DNA from: Geobacter sp. DSM 9736
Lineage (GTDB): Bacteria > Desulfobacterota > Desulfuromonadia > Geobacterales > Geobacteraceae
DNA length: 64,000 nucleotides
Assembly (NCBI RefSeq): GCF_900187405.1
Contig: NZ_LT896716.1
Span: 2,608,001 to 2,672,000 of the forward strand
Direction: 5' to 3'
In this document: in pieces, positions 1-8,450 of the stretch
Layout: every line of letters starts with the position of its first letter
How positions within the stretch are numbered: position 1 is the first letter of the stretch
Made by a program: the position numbers and the translations under genes
The notes under the pieces: generated by a model
The model's input: only the letters and a program-made list of their open reading frames with translations
Told to the model about the DNA's origin: nothing
The model's database searches: none

Positions 1-541
1 CGCAGGCTGCAAACTCGGCAAACGCATCCTGGTCCTGCAACGCGAAGGCCCGATCAACGCGCTGGGCGAACTCAAACTGGTCCAAGGTCACCGGCTCGCA
101 CCGGTTATAGAGGGATGCGAACTGGTCGGGAGAGAGCTGCCCGAGGCCGTGGAACGGGTCGATGCCGGGGAAGGCATCGACGCAGATGAGGGATGCATCG
201 GCATTCCCCAGGTGCTTCAGGCACGCCAGAATGTGGCAGAGCATCGACTGGTCGAAGAGGCACGCGTCGAACCAGAGAATGATGTCATGCGCCGCTGCTT
301 CCCGCAGCCTGGAATACTGCGCTCTCAGCGTCTCCAGCGCATGCTCCCGGCTCAGCCCCCCGGCGGTGAAGTCTGCGAGAAACCGCGCCCGCGCCGACAG
401 TGTCCCGTCATCCGGCCATCCCGGATTTCTCGGCCCCTCGTACAGGATGTCGTGCCAGATGAACACTTCTCCGGGCAGGCCGCTTTTTGAGAGGCTTCCT
501 CCCGCGATGTCCCCGCTCGTTATGTGAAGAGGTGTAGTCAT
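1..541 (-). CDS. DUF1835 domain protein, 3' end outside window
   Basis: The minus-strand reading frame starts at an ATG at 541 with GGAGGATGA directly upstream and stays open to the left edge, so the C-terminus is missing. The translated N-terminus (MTTPLHITSGDIAGGSL, then KSGLPGEVFIWHDILYEGP about 20 residues on) matches the DUF1835 pattern of 'HxTNGD...G(I/L)PGEVLVWRDxLxEGP'. The function of DUF1835 proteins is not established. At least 180 residues are visible, without a signal peptide or membrane segment. The short plus-strand open frames across this interval look like GC-rich shadows. The family call is by motif memory only. Confidence 0.75.
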   Translation of the reverse strand, partial: MTTPLHITSGDIAGGSLSKSGLPGEVFIWHDILYEGPRNPGWPDDGTLSARARFLADFTAGGLSREHALETLRAQYSRLREAAAHDIILWFDACLFDQSMLCHILACLKHLGNADASLICVDAFPGIDPFHGLGQLSPDQFASLYNRCEPVTLDQFEFAQRVDRAFALQDQDAFAEFAAC

Positions 542-753
542 TCATCCTCCTTACAGCGCGTACACAGGATGCCGGAAAGGGTTCATACATACGCCCTCTG
601 CGTGCACAGGCATCTCATTACGAATGGGGTCTTATAGCACGTAAGAACATTAAAAGAAACTGGAGGAAGAGGCGCGACGGGGATAGGCAGAAGTGAGGGA
701 TGTACGGGAGAACTAAAGAGTCGTCGGATGCAGTAGCGGCGAGTGATCGTGTG

Positions 754-2901
754 CTAATCGGAGCTGTTCAGCAGCTTCCGGATCATTTCCATGTCCTTGT
801 CCAGGTCCAGGGGTTTCACGAAATACGCGTCCATGCCGGCTGCGAGGGCTTTTTCCTCATCCTCGGGGAATCCGCCCGCGGTCATGGCAATAATCGGGAT
901 ATGCTCACCGGTCTGCAGCTCTTTCTCCCGTATCAGACGGGTCGCCGTCAGGCCGTCCATTCGCGGCATCTGTATGTCCATCATGATCAGGTCGTACTCC
1001 CCCTTCTCCCACAGTTCCACCGCCTCCGCTCCGGTCTGCGCCAGGTCCATCCCAATACCGCGAAGTTCCAGGAGCTGCCGCAGGAGAATGGCCGCTATTC
1101 TGTCGTCTTCGGCCACCAGGAACCGGAGGGGTTTTTCGCCCTCAGACGCCGGCTCGCCGGTTGACTCCACCGCCGGTGAAGTGGTGGCAGGAGCTTCCTT
1201 GGCGGCTTCCGAGGCCTCGTCGGTTTCGATACGGAACTCGGCTCCTTCCGCAATGTTGCGGACAGTCAGCTTCCCGCTCATGTTCCGTTCAATGATGGTT
1301 TTAGACATAAACAGCCCCAGCCCCGTGCCCTTGTCGGGCCCTTTCGTCGTGAAGTACGGGTCGAACACCCGGCTGATGATCTCCGCCGGAATTCCCCCCG
1401 CATTATCGGAAACGGTAATGACGGCTTTGGAGCCTTCCTTGAAGACCTTGATAGTGACAGCCCTTTGAGTGCTCCCTCTCCTGGCTTCGAGAGCATCCCG
1501 TGCATTCTGGAGAATGTTGAGAAGCACCTGGGAATATTCGTTTGGGTACCCGATGCTGACCGGATCGTCGGCAACCTCGACTTTGACTTCGATCCTCAGG
1601 TTACCCAAGCTCTGCTCCAGCAGAGACAGCGTGCGGGCAAGCACCTCCGCGACCCTGAACCGGACCCTCTCCTTGTCGGGCCTGAAGAAATTCCTGAAAT
1701 CATCGATGGTGCGGGACAGGTGGTGGATGGTATCGAGGGCTTTTCGGGCCGAGGCGTCGAAATGCCCTTTACTGAACTGCCCCATATCCGATCGCAGCTG
1801 CAGGTCCTGGATTATCAGGGCGAGGACGTTCAGCGGCTGGCGCCACTGGTGCGCGATATTGCCGATCATCTCACCCATTGCGGCCTGACGCCCCTGATGA
1901 ACGAGCATCCGCTCCTTTTCCTGGAGGGCTTCCATGGCCTCCAGCCGCGCGGCCATCTCGTCCCCGAGATGCCCCAGGGCGTCTGTGAGCTCCACCGTCC
2001 GTTCCGCGACCTTCTGCTCCAGCTCTTCCTTCGCTCTCCGGAGTTCGTTTTCCACCTGCCTGCGTTCGGTGATGTCCCGGAAGATCACGAAAGAAAAAGG
2101 CATCTCTCCCCCTACCACCACCGACATGGCATCGACCGGAAACCGGGTGCCGTCCTTCCGCCTGACGGTGAACTCGGTCCTGAGCTTCCCGGTGCGGGAT
2201 CTCTCCTCCAGCGCAGCGACGACGGAGGGGTCGTTCTCGTCGATGATACCCCGTCCACCGGCACGGCACAGCTCCTCTACGGACATCCCGAACATGGCGC
2301 ATGCCGCCGGATTGGCGGCGAGGATGGATCCATCGTCAACTGTAAGCAGTACGCCGTCCAACGAATTCTCGAAAAGGGACCGGAAACGCTGCTCGCTTTT
2401 GCGTAGCGCCTCTTCCGCCTCTTTCTGGTTGCTGATGTCGGTCAACGTCACGATGCAGCCGAGTGTGCCGCCATGCGACGCCGTCAAAGGGGCCACATTG
2501 AGGAGGAAGTGGCGGACCTTACCCTCCTTCTCCGGCAGTTGCACCTCCACATTCTTCCGGCTCGACTCATGGCACGATTGTAGCGACAGCTTCTCTCCGG
2601 TGGCGGTCTCCAGCAGCGGAAAGCTTTCTTCGAAGGACCTGCCGTAAACAGCTCCGGCAGATAGCTGCTGAGCCATCCTGCTGGCCCGGACGATGCCGAA
2701 GCGTTCATCGCATACGATGATCGCTTCCCCCGCCTGGTCCAGAATGGACCGCGCAAGCTCCTCAGCGGCAGCAGATTGCGAAATTTCCGCAGCACCCTCG
2801 CGCCTGGAGACCTGCAAGCGTGCCTCCGCCGCCTCCAGCCGGCTACGGAGCTCATCCAGTTCCGCAAGCAGCTCCTCTTCTCGCCTGCTATCGTCACTCA
2901 T
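754..2901 (-). CDS. hybrid PAS sensor histidine kinase with C-terminal receiver
   Basis: About 715 residues, cytoplasmic by appearance (no clear membrane segment). Order: N-terminal coiled coil (EEELLAELDELRSRLEAAEA), two PAS domains (about 50-170 and 180-305, the second ending in FRDITERRQ), a second coiled coil, then a kinase core with H-box IAHQWRQPLN, N-box NILQNARDAL, G1 DNAGGIP and G2 TGLGLFMSK. A linker leads to a receiver domain with acidic pair AEDD, phospho-acceptor in MMDIQMPRMDG and the conserved Lys in FVKPL. The signal and partner are unknown. The frame is open upstream to a TTG at 2982, with other ATGs at 2940 and 2913. The ATG at 2901 (MSDDSRREEEL) was chosen because GGTGG precedes it and the coiled coil begins there; the start is uncertain. 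Confidence 0.88.
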   Translation of the reverse strand: MSDDSRREEELLAELDELRSRLEAAEARLQVSRREGAAEISQSAAAEELARSILDQAGEAIIVCDERFGIVRASRMAQQLSAGAVYGRSFEESFPLLETATGEKLSLQSCHESSRKNVEVQLPEKEGKVRHFLLNVAPLTASHGGTLGCIVTLTDISNQKEAEEALRKSEQRFRSLFENSLDGVLLTVDDGSILAANPAACAMFGMSVEELCRAGGRGIIDENDPSVVAALEERSRTGKLRTEFTVRRKDGTRFPVDAMSVVVGGEMPFSFVIFRDITERRQVENELRRAKEELEQKVAERTVELTDALGHLGDEMAARLEAMEALQEKERMLVHQGRQAAMGEMIGNIAHQWRQPLNVLALIIQDLQLRSDMGQFSKGHFDASARKALDTIHHLSRTIDDFRNFFRPDKERVRFRVAEVLARTLSLLEQSLGNLRIEVKVEVADDPVSIGYPNEYSQVLLNILQNARDALEARRGSTQRAVTIKVFKEGSKAVITVSDNAGGIPAEIISRVFDPYFTTKGPDKGTGLGLFMSKTIIERNMSGKLTVRNIAEGAEFRIETDEASEAAKEAPATTSPAVESTGEPASEGEKPLRFLVAEDDRIAAILLRQLLELRGIGMDLAQTGAEAVELWEKGEYDLIMMDIQMPRMDGLTATRLIREKELQTGEHIPIIAMTAGGFPEDEEKALAAGMDAYFVKPLDLDKDMEMIRKLLNSSD

Positions 2902-3076
2902 ACGCGCCACCATTTGAAAGGATCGGGGAGCGGGAAACATCCCGGAATGGATACAGCTATTCGGATACAGAGAGAGTAACAAGCCCTCGACAAATTTCCA
3001 GTGAAGCCCCGGCCGGGCAAGCCCTCATGGCGGCAAGGAAACGCCGGATGCAATGACATCTGCCAAGAGCGCCTCC

Positions 3077-3898
3077 CTACGTCCTGCGGAATTTCTTGAT
3101 GATGAAGGCCAGTGCGAACAGGAGCAGGCTGACCATCACGATGGTGCCGCCGGAGGGGAGGTTCAACGCAAAGGATGCGAAAATGCCGAGGACGACTGAG
3201 CAGACCGCAGCAGCGGCGGCAGTGAGGATGGTAGTGGTGAAGCCGCGTGCGACCTGAAGCGCGGTGACAGCAGGAAGTATGAGGAGGGCGGAGATCAGCA
3301 TGATCCCCACAACCTTCATGGCCAGCACGACGGTAAGGGCCGTCATCAGGACCAGAACGGCATTGATTCTGTCGGCCCTTATGCCGCTGCTTCGGGCCAG
3401 CTCCTCGTCGAAGGTGATGGCGAAGAGGTCGTTGAAGAAGAGGGCGACGGTAACGATGACGACGGTGAAAAGTACTGCGGCGATCACCATCTCGGTTTCG
3501 CTGATGGAGAGGATGTTGCCGAACAGGTAGCTGAAGAGATCGACGTTGAATCCGCCTGCCACGCTCGCCAGGAGCACGCCCAGGGCGATGCCGAGGGAGG
3601 AGACGATGCCGATGGCGGCGTCGCCGAAGACGCGGGCCTTTTCGCTGAGTTTGAGGATTCCGAGGGAGGAGAGGAGCACGAGGGGAATGGCGGCCACCGT
3701 AACATACCCCGGGGATATGCGCAGCAGGAGCGCCAGCGCCACACTGCCGAAGGTGACATGGGCGAGGCCGTCCCCGATCAGCGAGAACCGGCGAAGAACG
3801 AGGAAGACCCCGAGAATCGCGCAGAGAACAGCGATCAGCACCCCCGTAACAAGAGCGCGCTGCATGAACCCGTAGCTGAGTATTTCGTTTATATCCAT
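3077..3898 (-). CDS. znuB: zinc/manganese-type ABC transporter permease
   Basis: ABC-3 family membrane permease (ZnuB/MntB), about 273 residues with many hydrophobic helices, e.g. ALVTGVLIAVLCAILGVFLV and the family's FSLIGDGLAHVTFGSVALAL region. It would form the membrane channel of the uptake system encoded with znuC and znuA. The start at 3898 (MDINEILSYGFMQRAL) matches the usual N-terminus; an upstream extension to 3949 looks spurious. The gene lies 518 bp downstream of znuC, an unusually large gap for this operon type, filled by a repeat array, so co-transcription with znuC could be weakened. Metal specificity is inferred from the His-rich loop of the neighbouring binding protein and the Fur-family gene. 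Confidence 0.9.
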   Translation of the reverse strand: MDINEILSYGFMQRALVTGVLIAVLCAILGVFLVLRRFSLIGDGLAHVTFGSVALALLLRISPGYVTVAAIPLVLLSSLGILKLSEKARVFGDAAIGIVSSLGIALGVLLASVAGGFNVDLFSYLFGNILSISETEMVIAAVLFTVVIVTVALFFNDLFAITFDEELARSSGIRADRINAVLVLMTALTVVLAMKVVGIMLISALLILPAVTALQVARGFTTTILTAAAAAVCSVVLGIFASFALNLPSGGTIVMVSLLLFALAFIIKKFRRT

Positions 3899-3955
3899 GA
3901 CAAAACTTTCTGCGCCTCTGCTCGTAGCAGCTTTTTGAAAAGCAGCCAAAAATGA

Positions 3956-4004
3956 GGTTGTTCAAAAACAGCCAGATCGTCGCACCCGCAGAAAGCCCCG
4001 CGGA
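3956..4004. repeat. dispersed repeat family A, half copy
   Basis: About 49 bp beginning GGTTGTTCAAAAACAGCC and ending GAAAGCCCCGCGGA. It is nearly identical to the reverse complement of the right half of the full copy at 10728-10846. Only one terminus is present; the sequence to 4046 is not repeated in this window. Confidence 0.8.
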
Positions 4005-4046
4005 TAATCAACCAGGCCCCGCTGCACGCAAGAGTGTTTGGCGGGT

Positions 4047-4391
4047 CAGATTCGCGATGATTCCGTCGCCGGCGACGACCGATGGCCCGCAGGCGTAGCA
4101 GCGCTACGTCGAGGAGCCTGAGGAGGAGCCGGCAGCGGAAGGGCGCAAACGTCGCCTGCGGCGCCAGATTCGCGATAATTCCGTCGTCGGCGACGACCGA
4201 CGGCCCGCAGGCGTAGCAGCGCTACGTCGAGGAGCCTGAGGAGGAGCCGGCAGCAGAAGGGCGCAAACGTCGCCTGCGGCGCCAGATTCGCGATGATTCC
4301 GTCGTCGGCGACGACCGACGGCCCGCAGGCGTAGCAGCGCTACGTCGAGGAGCCTGAGGAGGAGCCGGCGGCGGAAGGGCGCGAATGTGGC
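4047..4391. repeat. three tandem 118-bp repeats between znuC and znuB
   Basis: Units start at 4047, 4165 and 4283, each with CAGATTCGCGAT(G/A)ATTCCGTC, so the period is exactly 118 bp; the third unit diverges near 4391. Copies differ at only a few positions. Each unit contains the near-palindrome GCGTAGCAGCGCTACG, a GTCGGCGACGAC inverted motif, and an ATTCGCG start matched by CGCGAAT near the end of the last copy. A fourth, diverged copy lies at 11006-11126. No convincing gene is present. Strong secondary structure is likely in the znuC-znuB transcript. Confidence 0.93.
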
Positions 4392-4416
4392 GCCGCCCCT
4401 GAAACAACCGCTAGCC

Positions 4417-5169
4417 TTAATGCCGGTGGCAGATCATATGCTGCGCATACTCCCCAAAAAACGCCGTCATCTCTTCGGACCGGCAGAACTCGTCGAAGGA
4501 GCCGTCGAAGATCACCCGCTTGTCGATGTAGAGGAACCTGTTGGCGTAACTGCCGATGCTCCAGGTATCGTGGGTGACCAGCACCACGGTGGTGTTGTGG
4601 TCCCGGTTTATGTGCTTGAGGAGCTGGAAGAAATTCTCCCTGGTCTCGGGGTCAAGAGCAGTTGTCGGCTCGTCGAGGATGAGGAGGTCCGGCTCGCTCA
4701 CAAGCGCTCGCCCCAGGAGCACCCGTTGCTGCTGCCCCCCGGAGAGATCCCCGAAGAGCCTCCTCTTGATATGGCCTATACCCATGTGGGCCAGGGTACG
4801 GTCGATGGCGGCGACGTCTTCCCGCGCTCTGCGTTTCGGAAACCGTTTGGAGGCGAGAAGGCCGAGGCTCACGATCTCCTCCACCGTCGCCGGAAAGTTC
4901 TGGTTCATGGAATGAAGGCGCTGGGGAAGGTAGCCTACCCGTCGCCATTCACGGAACTCGGAAAGCTCTGTGCCGAAAAGCTCGACGCTCCCCTGCTGAA
5001 GCGACGAGAGCCCGAGGAGGGTCCGCACGAGGGTGCTCTTTCCGGAGCCGTTGGGGCCGACGATGCCGAGGTAATCCCCCGCACGTACGCTGAAGGAGAC
5101 ATCCCTCAGCACCTGAAGCGTGTTGTAGCTGAAGGAAAGGTTTTTCACTGCCAGCAGATCTACCTGCAT
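4417..5169 (-). CDS. znuC: zinc/manganese-type ABC transporter ATP-binding protein
   Basis: A 250-residue ABC ATPase. Walker A is GPNGSGKST (about 38-46), the signature is LSGGQQQR (about 144-151), Walker B is LLILDEP followed by the switch His in LVTHD. It would energise uptake through ZnuB with ZnuA as binding protein. Its start overlaps the end of znuA by 10 bp, indicating translational coupling. The C-terminus ends in a His-containing tail (MICHRH). The repeat array follows directly downstream. Confidence 0.92.
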   Translation of the reverse strand: MQVDLLAVKNLSFSYNTLQVLRDVSFSVRAGDYLGIVGPNGSGKSTLVRTLLGLSSLQQGSVELFGTELSEFREWRRVGYLPQRLHSMNQNFPATVEEIVSLGLLASKRFPKRRAREDVAAIDRTLAHMGIGHIKRRLFGDLSGGQQQRVLLGRALVSEPDLLILDEPTTALDPETRENFFQLLKHINRDHNTTVVLVTHDTWSIGSYANRFLYIDKRVIFDGSFDEFCRSEEMTAFFGEYAQHMICHRH

Positions 5170-6110
5170 TGCAGCCCCTTCGCCAGGCTCTCCAGGTTCT
5201 GCTCCATAAGGGAGAGATAGGTGACCCCACGGTCCATCTCGTCCCTGCTCACGTTGTGGATGCCGTGGACCTTCACCAGCTCCGCCCCTGTCTCCCGCGA
5301 GATTGTCTCCGCCATGGCGGGAGATATGAGCTCCTCGTAGAATATCGCGCGCAGGTTGTGCTCCCTGATCCGGTTCACCAGTTCCATCACCTTCTTCGGT
5401 GAAGGTTCGGCATTGGCGGAAATGGCGTAGGCGGAGAAATAGGTGAGGCCGTACCGTTTTGCCAGGTAGCCAAACGCAAAGTGTCCGCCATGCATGAACA
5501 TTCGGGTGCTGCAGTTCGAGAGCCGGGAACGGAATCTCTCGTCGAGCGCCGCAAGCTTTGCCTTGTAGGCGGCGGCGTTACGGAGATAGACCTCCCTGTT
5601 CGCCGGGTCCTGGCGGGCAAAGCCGTCAGCTATGTTGTCCACCATCTTGCGGGCGTTGTCCACATCGAGCCAGATGTGCGGGTCCATCCCCTCACCGTGG
5701 CCGTGCCCCGCGTGCCCTTCCCCGGGCTCCGCGTCCCCCGCCGGCAGAAGGCTCGCCCCCGCCCCCGCCTCGACCACCAGGAGCCGTTTGTTGGAGATGC
5801 CGGCGAGGAGCTTGGCGCCCCAAGGCTCCATGTATTTGTTTGTGTACAGAAAGAGGTCCGCCCGATTCATCCGGAGGATGTCCTCCGGCCGGGGCTCGAA
5901 GCTGTGAGCTTCCATTCCCGGCGGAAGCAGGAGCCGCACCTCGACCTTATCCCCCCCCACCTGGCGGGCGAAATCATAGATGGGGAACAGGGTTGCCACC
6001 ACCTGGAGCTCCCCCCCCCGTGCCTTCTCCTCACCCCTGCTGCACGCGGAAAGAAGAGCTATCGCAACCACCAGCATAAGATATAGCGCGTTCAGTCCCC
6101 CTCGCCTCAT
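5160..6110 (-). CDS. znuA: zinc-type ABC transporter substrate-binding lipoprotein
   Basis: About 316 residues, cluster A-I metal-binding protein. The start at 6110 (MRRGGLNALYLMLVV) has GGGAGG upstream and overlaps the regulator's stop codon as ATGA. A lipoprotein signal ends in LLSAC, so it is probably anchored to the membrane outside the cytoplasm. Metal-ligand regions are visible: GMEAHSFEP, DPHIWLD, HGGHFAFGYLA and the late FYEELISPAMAE. The segment GHAGHGHGEG before DPHIW is the His-rich loop typical of zinc rather than manganese binders. Zinc specificity is therefore likely but inferred. Confidence 0.9.
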   Translation of the reverse strand: MRRGGLNALYLMLVVAIALLSACSRGEEKARGGELQVVATLFPIYDFARQVGGDKVEVRLLLPPGMEAHSFEPRPEDILRMNRADLFLYTNKYMEPWGAKLLAGISNKRLLVVEAGAGASLLPAGDAEPGEGHAGHGHGEGMDPHIWLDVDNARKMVDNIADGFARQDPANREVYLRNAAAYKAKLAALDERFRSRLSNCSTRMFMHGGHFAFGYLAKRYGLTYFSAYAISANAEPSPKKVMELVNRIREHNLRAIFYEELISPAMAETISRETGAELVKVHGIHNVSRDEMDRGVTYLSLMEQNLESLAKGLQCR

Positions 6111-6559
6111 ATACCCTCCCCGCTTCGTGCAGCGGCCGCGTCCACGGCGCAATCCCGGCACAGGCCGTTCACCTGCACGATATGGGAAAGCACACGTCCC
6201 CCAATCTCCTCGCTCACCTGCCGCTCTATCTCATCCATGCCGCAGAAGTCCACGTCCTCCACCCTTCGGCACGAAAGGCAGATAAAGTGGTGGTGGTGCT
6301 CCTGCCGGGGGCAGAAGTAATAGTAGAGCTGGCGGTTCGGGTGGATAACTTTGCTTATCACTCCCCCGCCTGCCAGTTCCTCCAGATTACGGTACACCGT
6401 AGGCAGACCGATCCGGCTGAACTCCCCTTTGAGCTTGTGCCAGATATCTTCGGGACTGACGTAGACTGTCTCCTGTGCCAGCAGGTCGAGGATGGCGAGC
6501 CGTTTGGGCGTGCTCTTCAGGCGAAGGTCCTTGAGCGCGCGATTGTGCAAGGTTTTCAT
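6107..6559 (-). CDS. Fur-family metalloregulator, probably Zur-like
   Basis: About 150 residues with the Fur fold: winged helix (STPKRLAILDLLA...LPTVYRNLEELAGGG), the His-rich metal hinge RQEHHHHFICLSC and two CxxC pairs (CLSC and CRDC) for a structural zinc. The start at 6559 (MKTLHNRALKDL) was chosen because it fits family length; the frame is open upstream to 6637 but that segment overlaps the promoter. It is first in the znuA-znuC-znuB operon, so it is probably the zinc-responsive repressor of its own operon. PerR or Fur roles cannot be excluded from sequence alone. Confidence 0.88.
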   Translation of the reverse strand: MKTLHNRALKDLRLKSTPKRLAILDLLAQETVYVSPEDIWHKLKGEFSRIGLPTVYRNLEELAGGGVISKVIHPNRQLYYYFCPRQEHHHHFICLSCRRVEDVDFCGMDEIERQVSEEIGGRVLSHIVQVNGLCRDCAVDAAAARSGEGI

Positions 6560-6572
6560 GGCATCCCACAAA

Positions 6573-6618
6573 TGAAAATGATTTCTCTTTAAAATAGCGT
6601 TAAAACGCTCGATGTCAA
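6573..6618 (-). promoter_or_regulatory. putative promoter and Fur-type box of the zinc operon
   Basis: On the minus strand TTGACA (6618-6613) and TATTTT (6596-6591) are separated by 16 bp, a good sigma-70-type pair. TGAAAATGATTTCTC (6573-6587 on the plus strand) resembles the 7-1-7 Fur-family operator and would lie at the transcription start, fitting autorepression. The match to the operator is partial. Confidence 0.5.
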
Positions 6619-6714
6619 GAACGATCCACTCAAGCACGGCTATTAAAGTGACGCCGGCCGCTTCTCAAGCACGGAACCTGTGTTAGAATTGCCCAAGGTT
6701 TCATTGGAGGGCAT

Positions 6715-7521
6715 ATGGCGCAGAAACCGCTGATTGTCATCGCCGATGAAGATGAAGAAAGCTTCTACCGCGCACTTCCCCTCTGGGAGGAACGGGTGGA
6801 GTTTCACCCGCTCTCCCGTCCCTTCTCTTTCCTGCACCTCCCCGACCCGGACCTGATGCTGATCGACTGCGGCGACAACACGGCCAAGGGCCTGGACCTG
6901 CTCACACAGAGCAAACGCGAACGAACCGACGTGCCCGTAATCCTGATAGCGGAACCTGCTGAAGGAGGAGGAGATGAAACCGCAGTCGCGGCGTATCGAC
7001 TGGGAGCGCGTCATTTTTTAGAGAAGCCGGTGGGGCTTTTCCGGCTGAAGGAGACTGTCGAAGAGCTGCTGCGCATCAAGCGCTCAAGCCGGGAGAGGCG
7101 CGAGCCCACCGCCGCAGGATATGGAGCTGCACATCAAAACCCGGACATGCAGCCGGACATACCCCCGAGCCTGCTGCGGGCAATACAGCTCATGGAGAAG
7201 AAGCTGGCAGAACCACTAAACATCGACATGCTGGCGGATGCGGCCGGAATGAGCAGGTACCATTTCTGCCGGGTCTTCAAGAAAAGCATCGGGGTTACCC
7301 CAATGACGCTCGTCTCCCGCCTGCGAATCGAGCGTGCGAAGGAACTGCTTCGCCGGGGAAAACCGGTTTCACTCATCTGCATGGAGGTGGGTTATAATGA
7401 CTTGAGCCACTTCATCAGGCAGTTCAAGCGCTCCGTCAAGTGCACCCCCGGAGCGTACCGTGCCCGGACGGCAGGCTACGGGTACCGCGCCGGGACCAGT
7501 GACAGAACCCTTCATACGTAA
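6715..7521 (+). CDS. AraC-family regulator with N-terminal receiver-like domain
   Basis: 268 residues. Residues 1-120 look like a response-regulator receiver: acidic cluster ADEDE, the candidate phospho-acceptor Asp in LMLIDCG and the Lys in FLEKP. Residues about 160-255 form an AraC-type double helix-turn-helix (NIDMLADAAGMSRYHFCRVFKK and a second helix pair ending SHFIRQFKR). GGAGG lies 6 nt before the ATG. No kinase gene is adjacent, so its partner and targets are unknown. It is divergent from the zinc operon regulator with about 155 bp between starts. Confidence 0.85.
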   Translation: MAQKPLIVIADEDEESFYRALPLWEERVEFHPLSRPFSFLHLPDPDLMLIDCGDNTAKGLDLLTQSKRERTDVPVILIAEPAEGGGDETAVAAYRLGARHFLEKPVGLFRLKETVEELLRIKRSSRERREPTAAGYGAAHQNPDMQPDIPPSLLRAIQLMEKKLAEPLNIDMLADAAGMSRYHFCRVFKKSIGVTPMTLVSRLRIERAKELLRRGKPVSLICMEVGYNDLSHFIRQFKRSVKCTPGAYRARTAGYGYRAGTSDRTLHT

Positions 7522-7634
7522 CGCAGCATTATTTGCATACTATCCAGCAACACGCGCCGAGTTTCCATCCCCTCTTCCTGCTACACTAAACCGTCAGTGA
7601 AGTTGAACGACATACCATTCATGGAGGTTCCCGC

Positions 7635-7847
7635 ATGAACCACAATAGCCGGAAGAACGTGCTCGAACTGACTGCGTGGGAAATCGAAGAACAACCGCTG
7701 CCTCTGCCGAAAGCTTCAGCCTGGGTGATGGCAGGAGGAGAGGTGTGTGGAGAAACTTCACGGTTCAAACGAAAGCATGCGAATCCTGATGTGGTGGTGT
7801 TAGATCCGGTGAGGTCGGTGCAGCGCTTTCCGCAGTGCGAGGTATGA
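7635..7847 (+). CDS. small hypothetical protein
   Basis: A 70-codon frame with a well-placed GGAGG seven bases before the ATG. The product (MNHNSRKNVLELTAWEIEEQ at its start) has no recognised domain, signal or membrane segment. A TACACT -10-like hexamer lies about 50 bp upstream. It stands alone between the AraC-type regulator and a non-coding repeat element. It could be a genuine small gene or chance coding; the ribosome site is the main support. Confidence 0.4.
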   Translation: MNHNSRKNVLELTAWEIEEQPLPLPKASAWVMAGGEVCGETSRFKRKHANPDVVVLDPVRSVQRFPQCEV

Positions 7848-7904
7848 GGGAGGGGAGGAATACGTTCTTACTTTGCCGGTATGCAGAGATTCATTAGTCA
7901 AGAA

Positions 7905-8355
7905 GGGGGCGTCGCCCCCCGGCCCCCACTTCATTTCTTTTGCTTGCCCAAAAGAAATGAAGCAAAGAAAAGGGCACCCTGCGACCTGGCCGCTTACGCG
8001 GTTCCCTCGCTGCGAGCACCGACGGCCGCGACGATCAGATTCGCTTCGCTCAGGAGATCGTCGAAAACCCGCCGCCGATGTTCTCACTCGGCCATGCCGA
8101 AGGGGAAAACTGATTCAAAAACTAAAGCAGCCTTTAGGCCGCGTTCCGCGGCCTCCCCATTACATTCCGCCGAGTGAGGAAGCCGGGCGGGAAGGGGGAG
8201 GCTGCCCAGGAGCGTAGCGACTTTGCAGAATCCCCCGCCCGGCTGACGAGGGAGGGCATCCCGAAGGGACGGAATGTTCCGGGGCGGATCTTTCTTTGCG
8301 TACTTTCTTTGGAGCCTAGCCAAAGAAAGTACGTGGGGTACGGGGCAAAGCCCCG
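7905..8355. repeat. hairpin-rich non-coding element
   Basis: This 450-bp stretch fills most of the 600-bp gap between 7847 and 8451. It is bounded by GC hairpins, GGGGGCGTCGCCCCC at 7905-7919 and CGGGGCAAAGCCCCG at 8341-8355. Inside are perfect inverted repeats: 14-bp arms at 7929-7942/7949-7962, 7-bp arms at 8137-8143/8147-8153, 11-bp arms at 8181-8191/8234-8244, and 13-bp arms at 8300-8312/8320-8332. The outer long hairpins share a TTTCTTT(T/G)G motif. Open frames here have no ribosome sites and look accidental. It is probably a dispersed or mobile-type element, but only one copy is in this window. Confidence 0.7.
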
Positions 8356-8395
8356 GTTCTGTCGAAGGATCTGAAGCTGTAAAACCAAAAAACAA

Positions 8396-8421
8396 AGGCA
8401 AAAGAGAAATCTCTTTTGCCT
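8396..8421 (-). terminator. Rho-independent terminator of the AOR-family gene
   Basis: Perfect 11-bp arms (8396-8406 and 8411-8421) around a 4-nt loop. Read on the minus strand, the stem is followed by TTGTTTTTTGG. It lies 30 bp beyond the stop codon of the aldehyde:ferredoxin oxidoreductase gene. Confidence 0.8.
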
Positions 8422-8450
8422 CTGCCAGCAACGTTTAAATCACAAGGAGA

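Noticed and set aside
1-527. Plus-strand open frames near the left edge
   Set aside because: They run against a DUF1835 reading frame with a good ribosome site and have no recognisable product.
2985-3070. Possible cyclic-di-GMP (GEMM) riboswitch between znuB and the sensor kinase
   Set aside because: The GGCAA and GGAAACGCC pieces do not fall into the GEMM consensus order, and no downstream terminator or suitable gene start fits.
4047-4391. Tandem repeats as a CRISPR array
   Set aside because: Units are 118 bp and head-to-tail identical over their whole length, with no variable spacers and no cas genes.
8084-8431. Minus-strand open frame of 115 codons inside the hairpin-rich element
   Set aside because: It crosses several perfect inverted repeats, lacks a ribosome site and has low-complexity coding.
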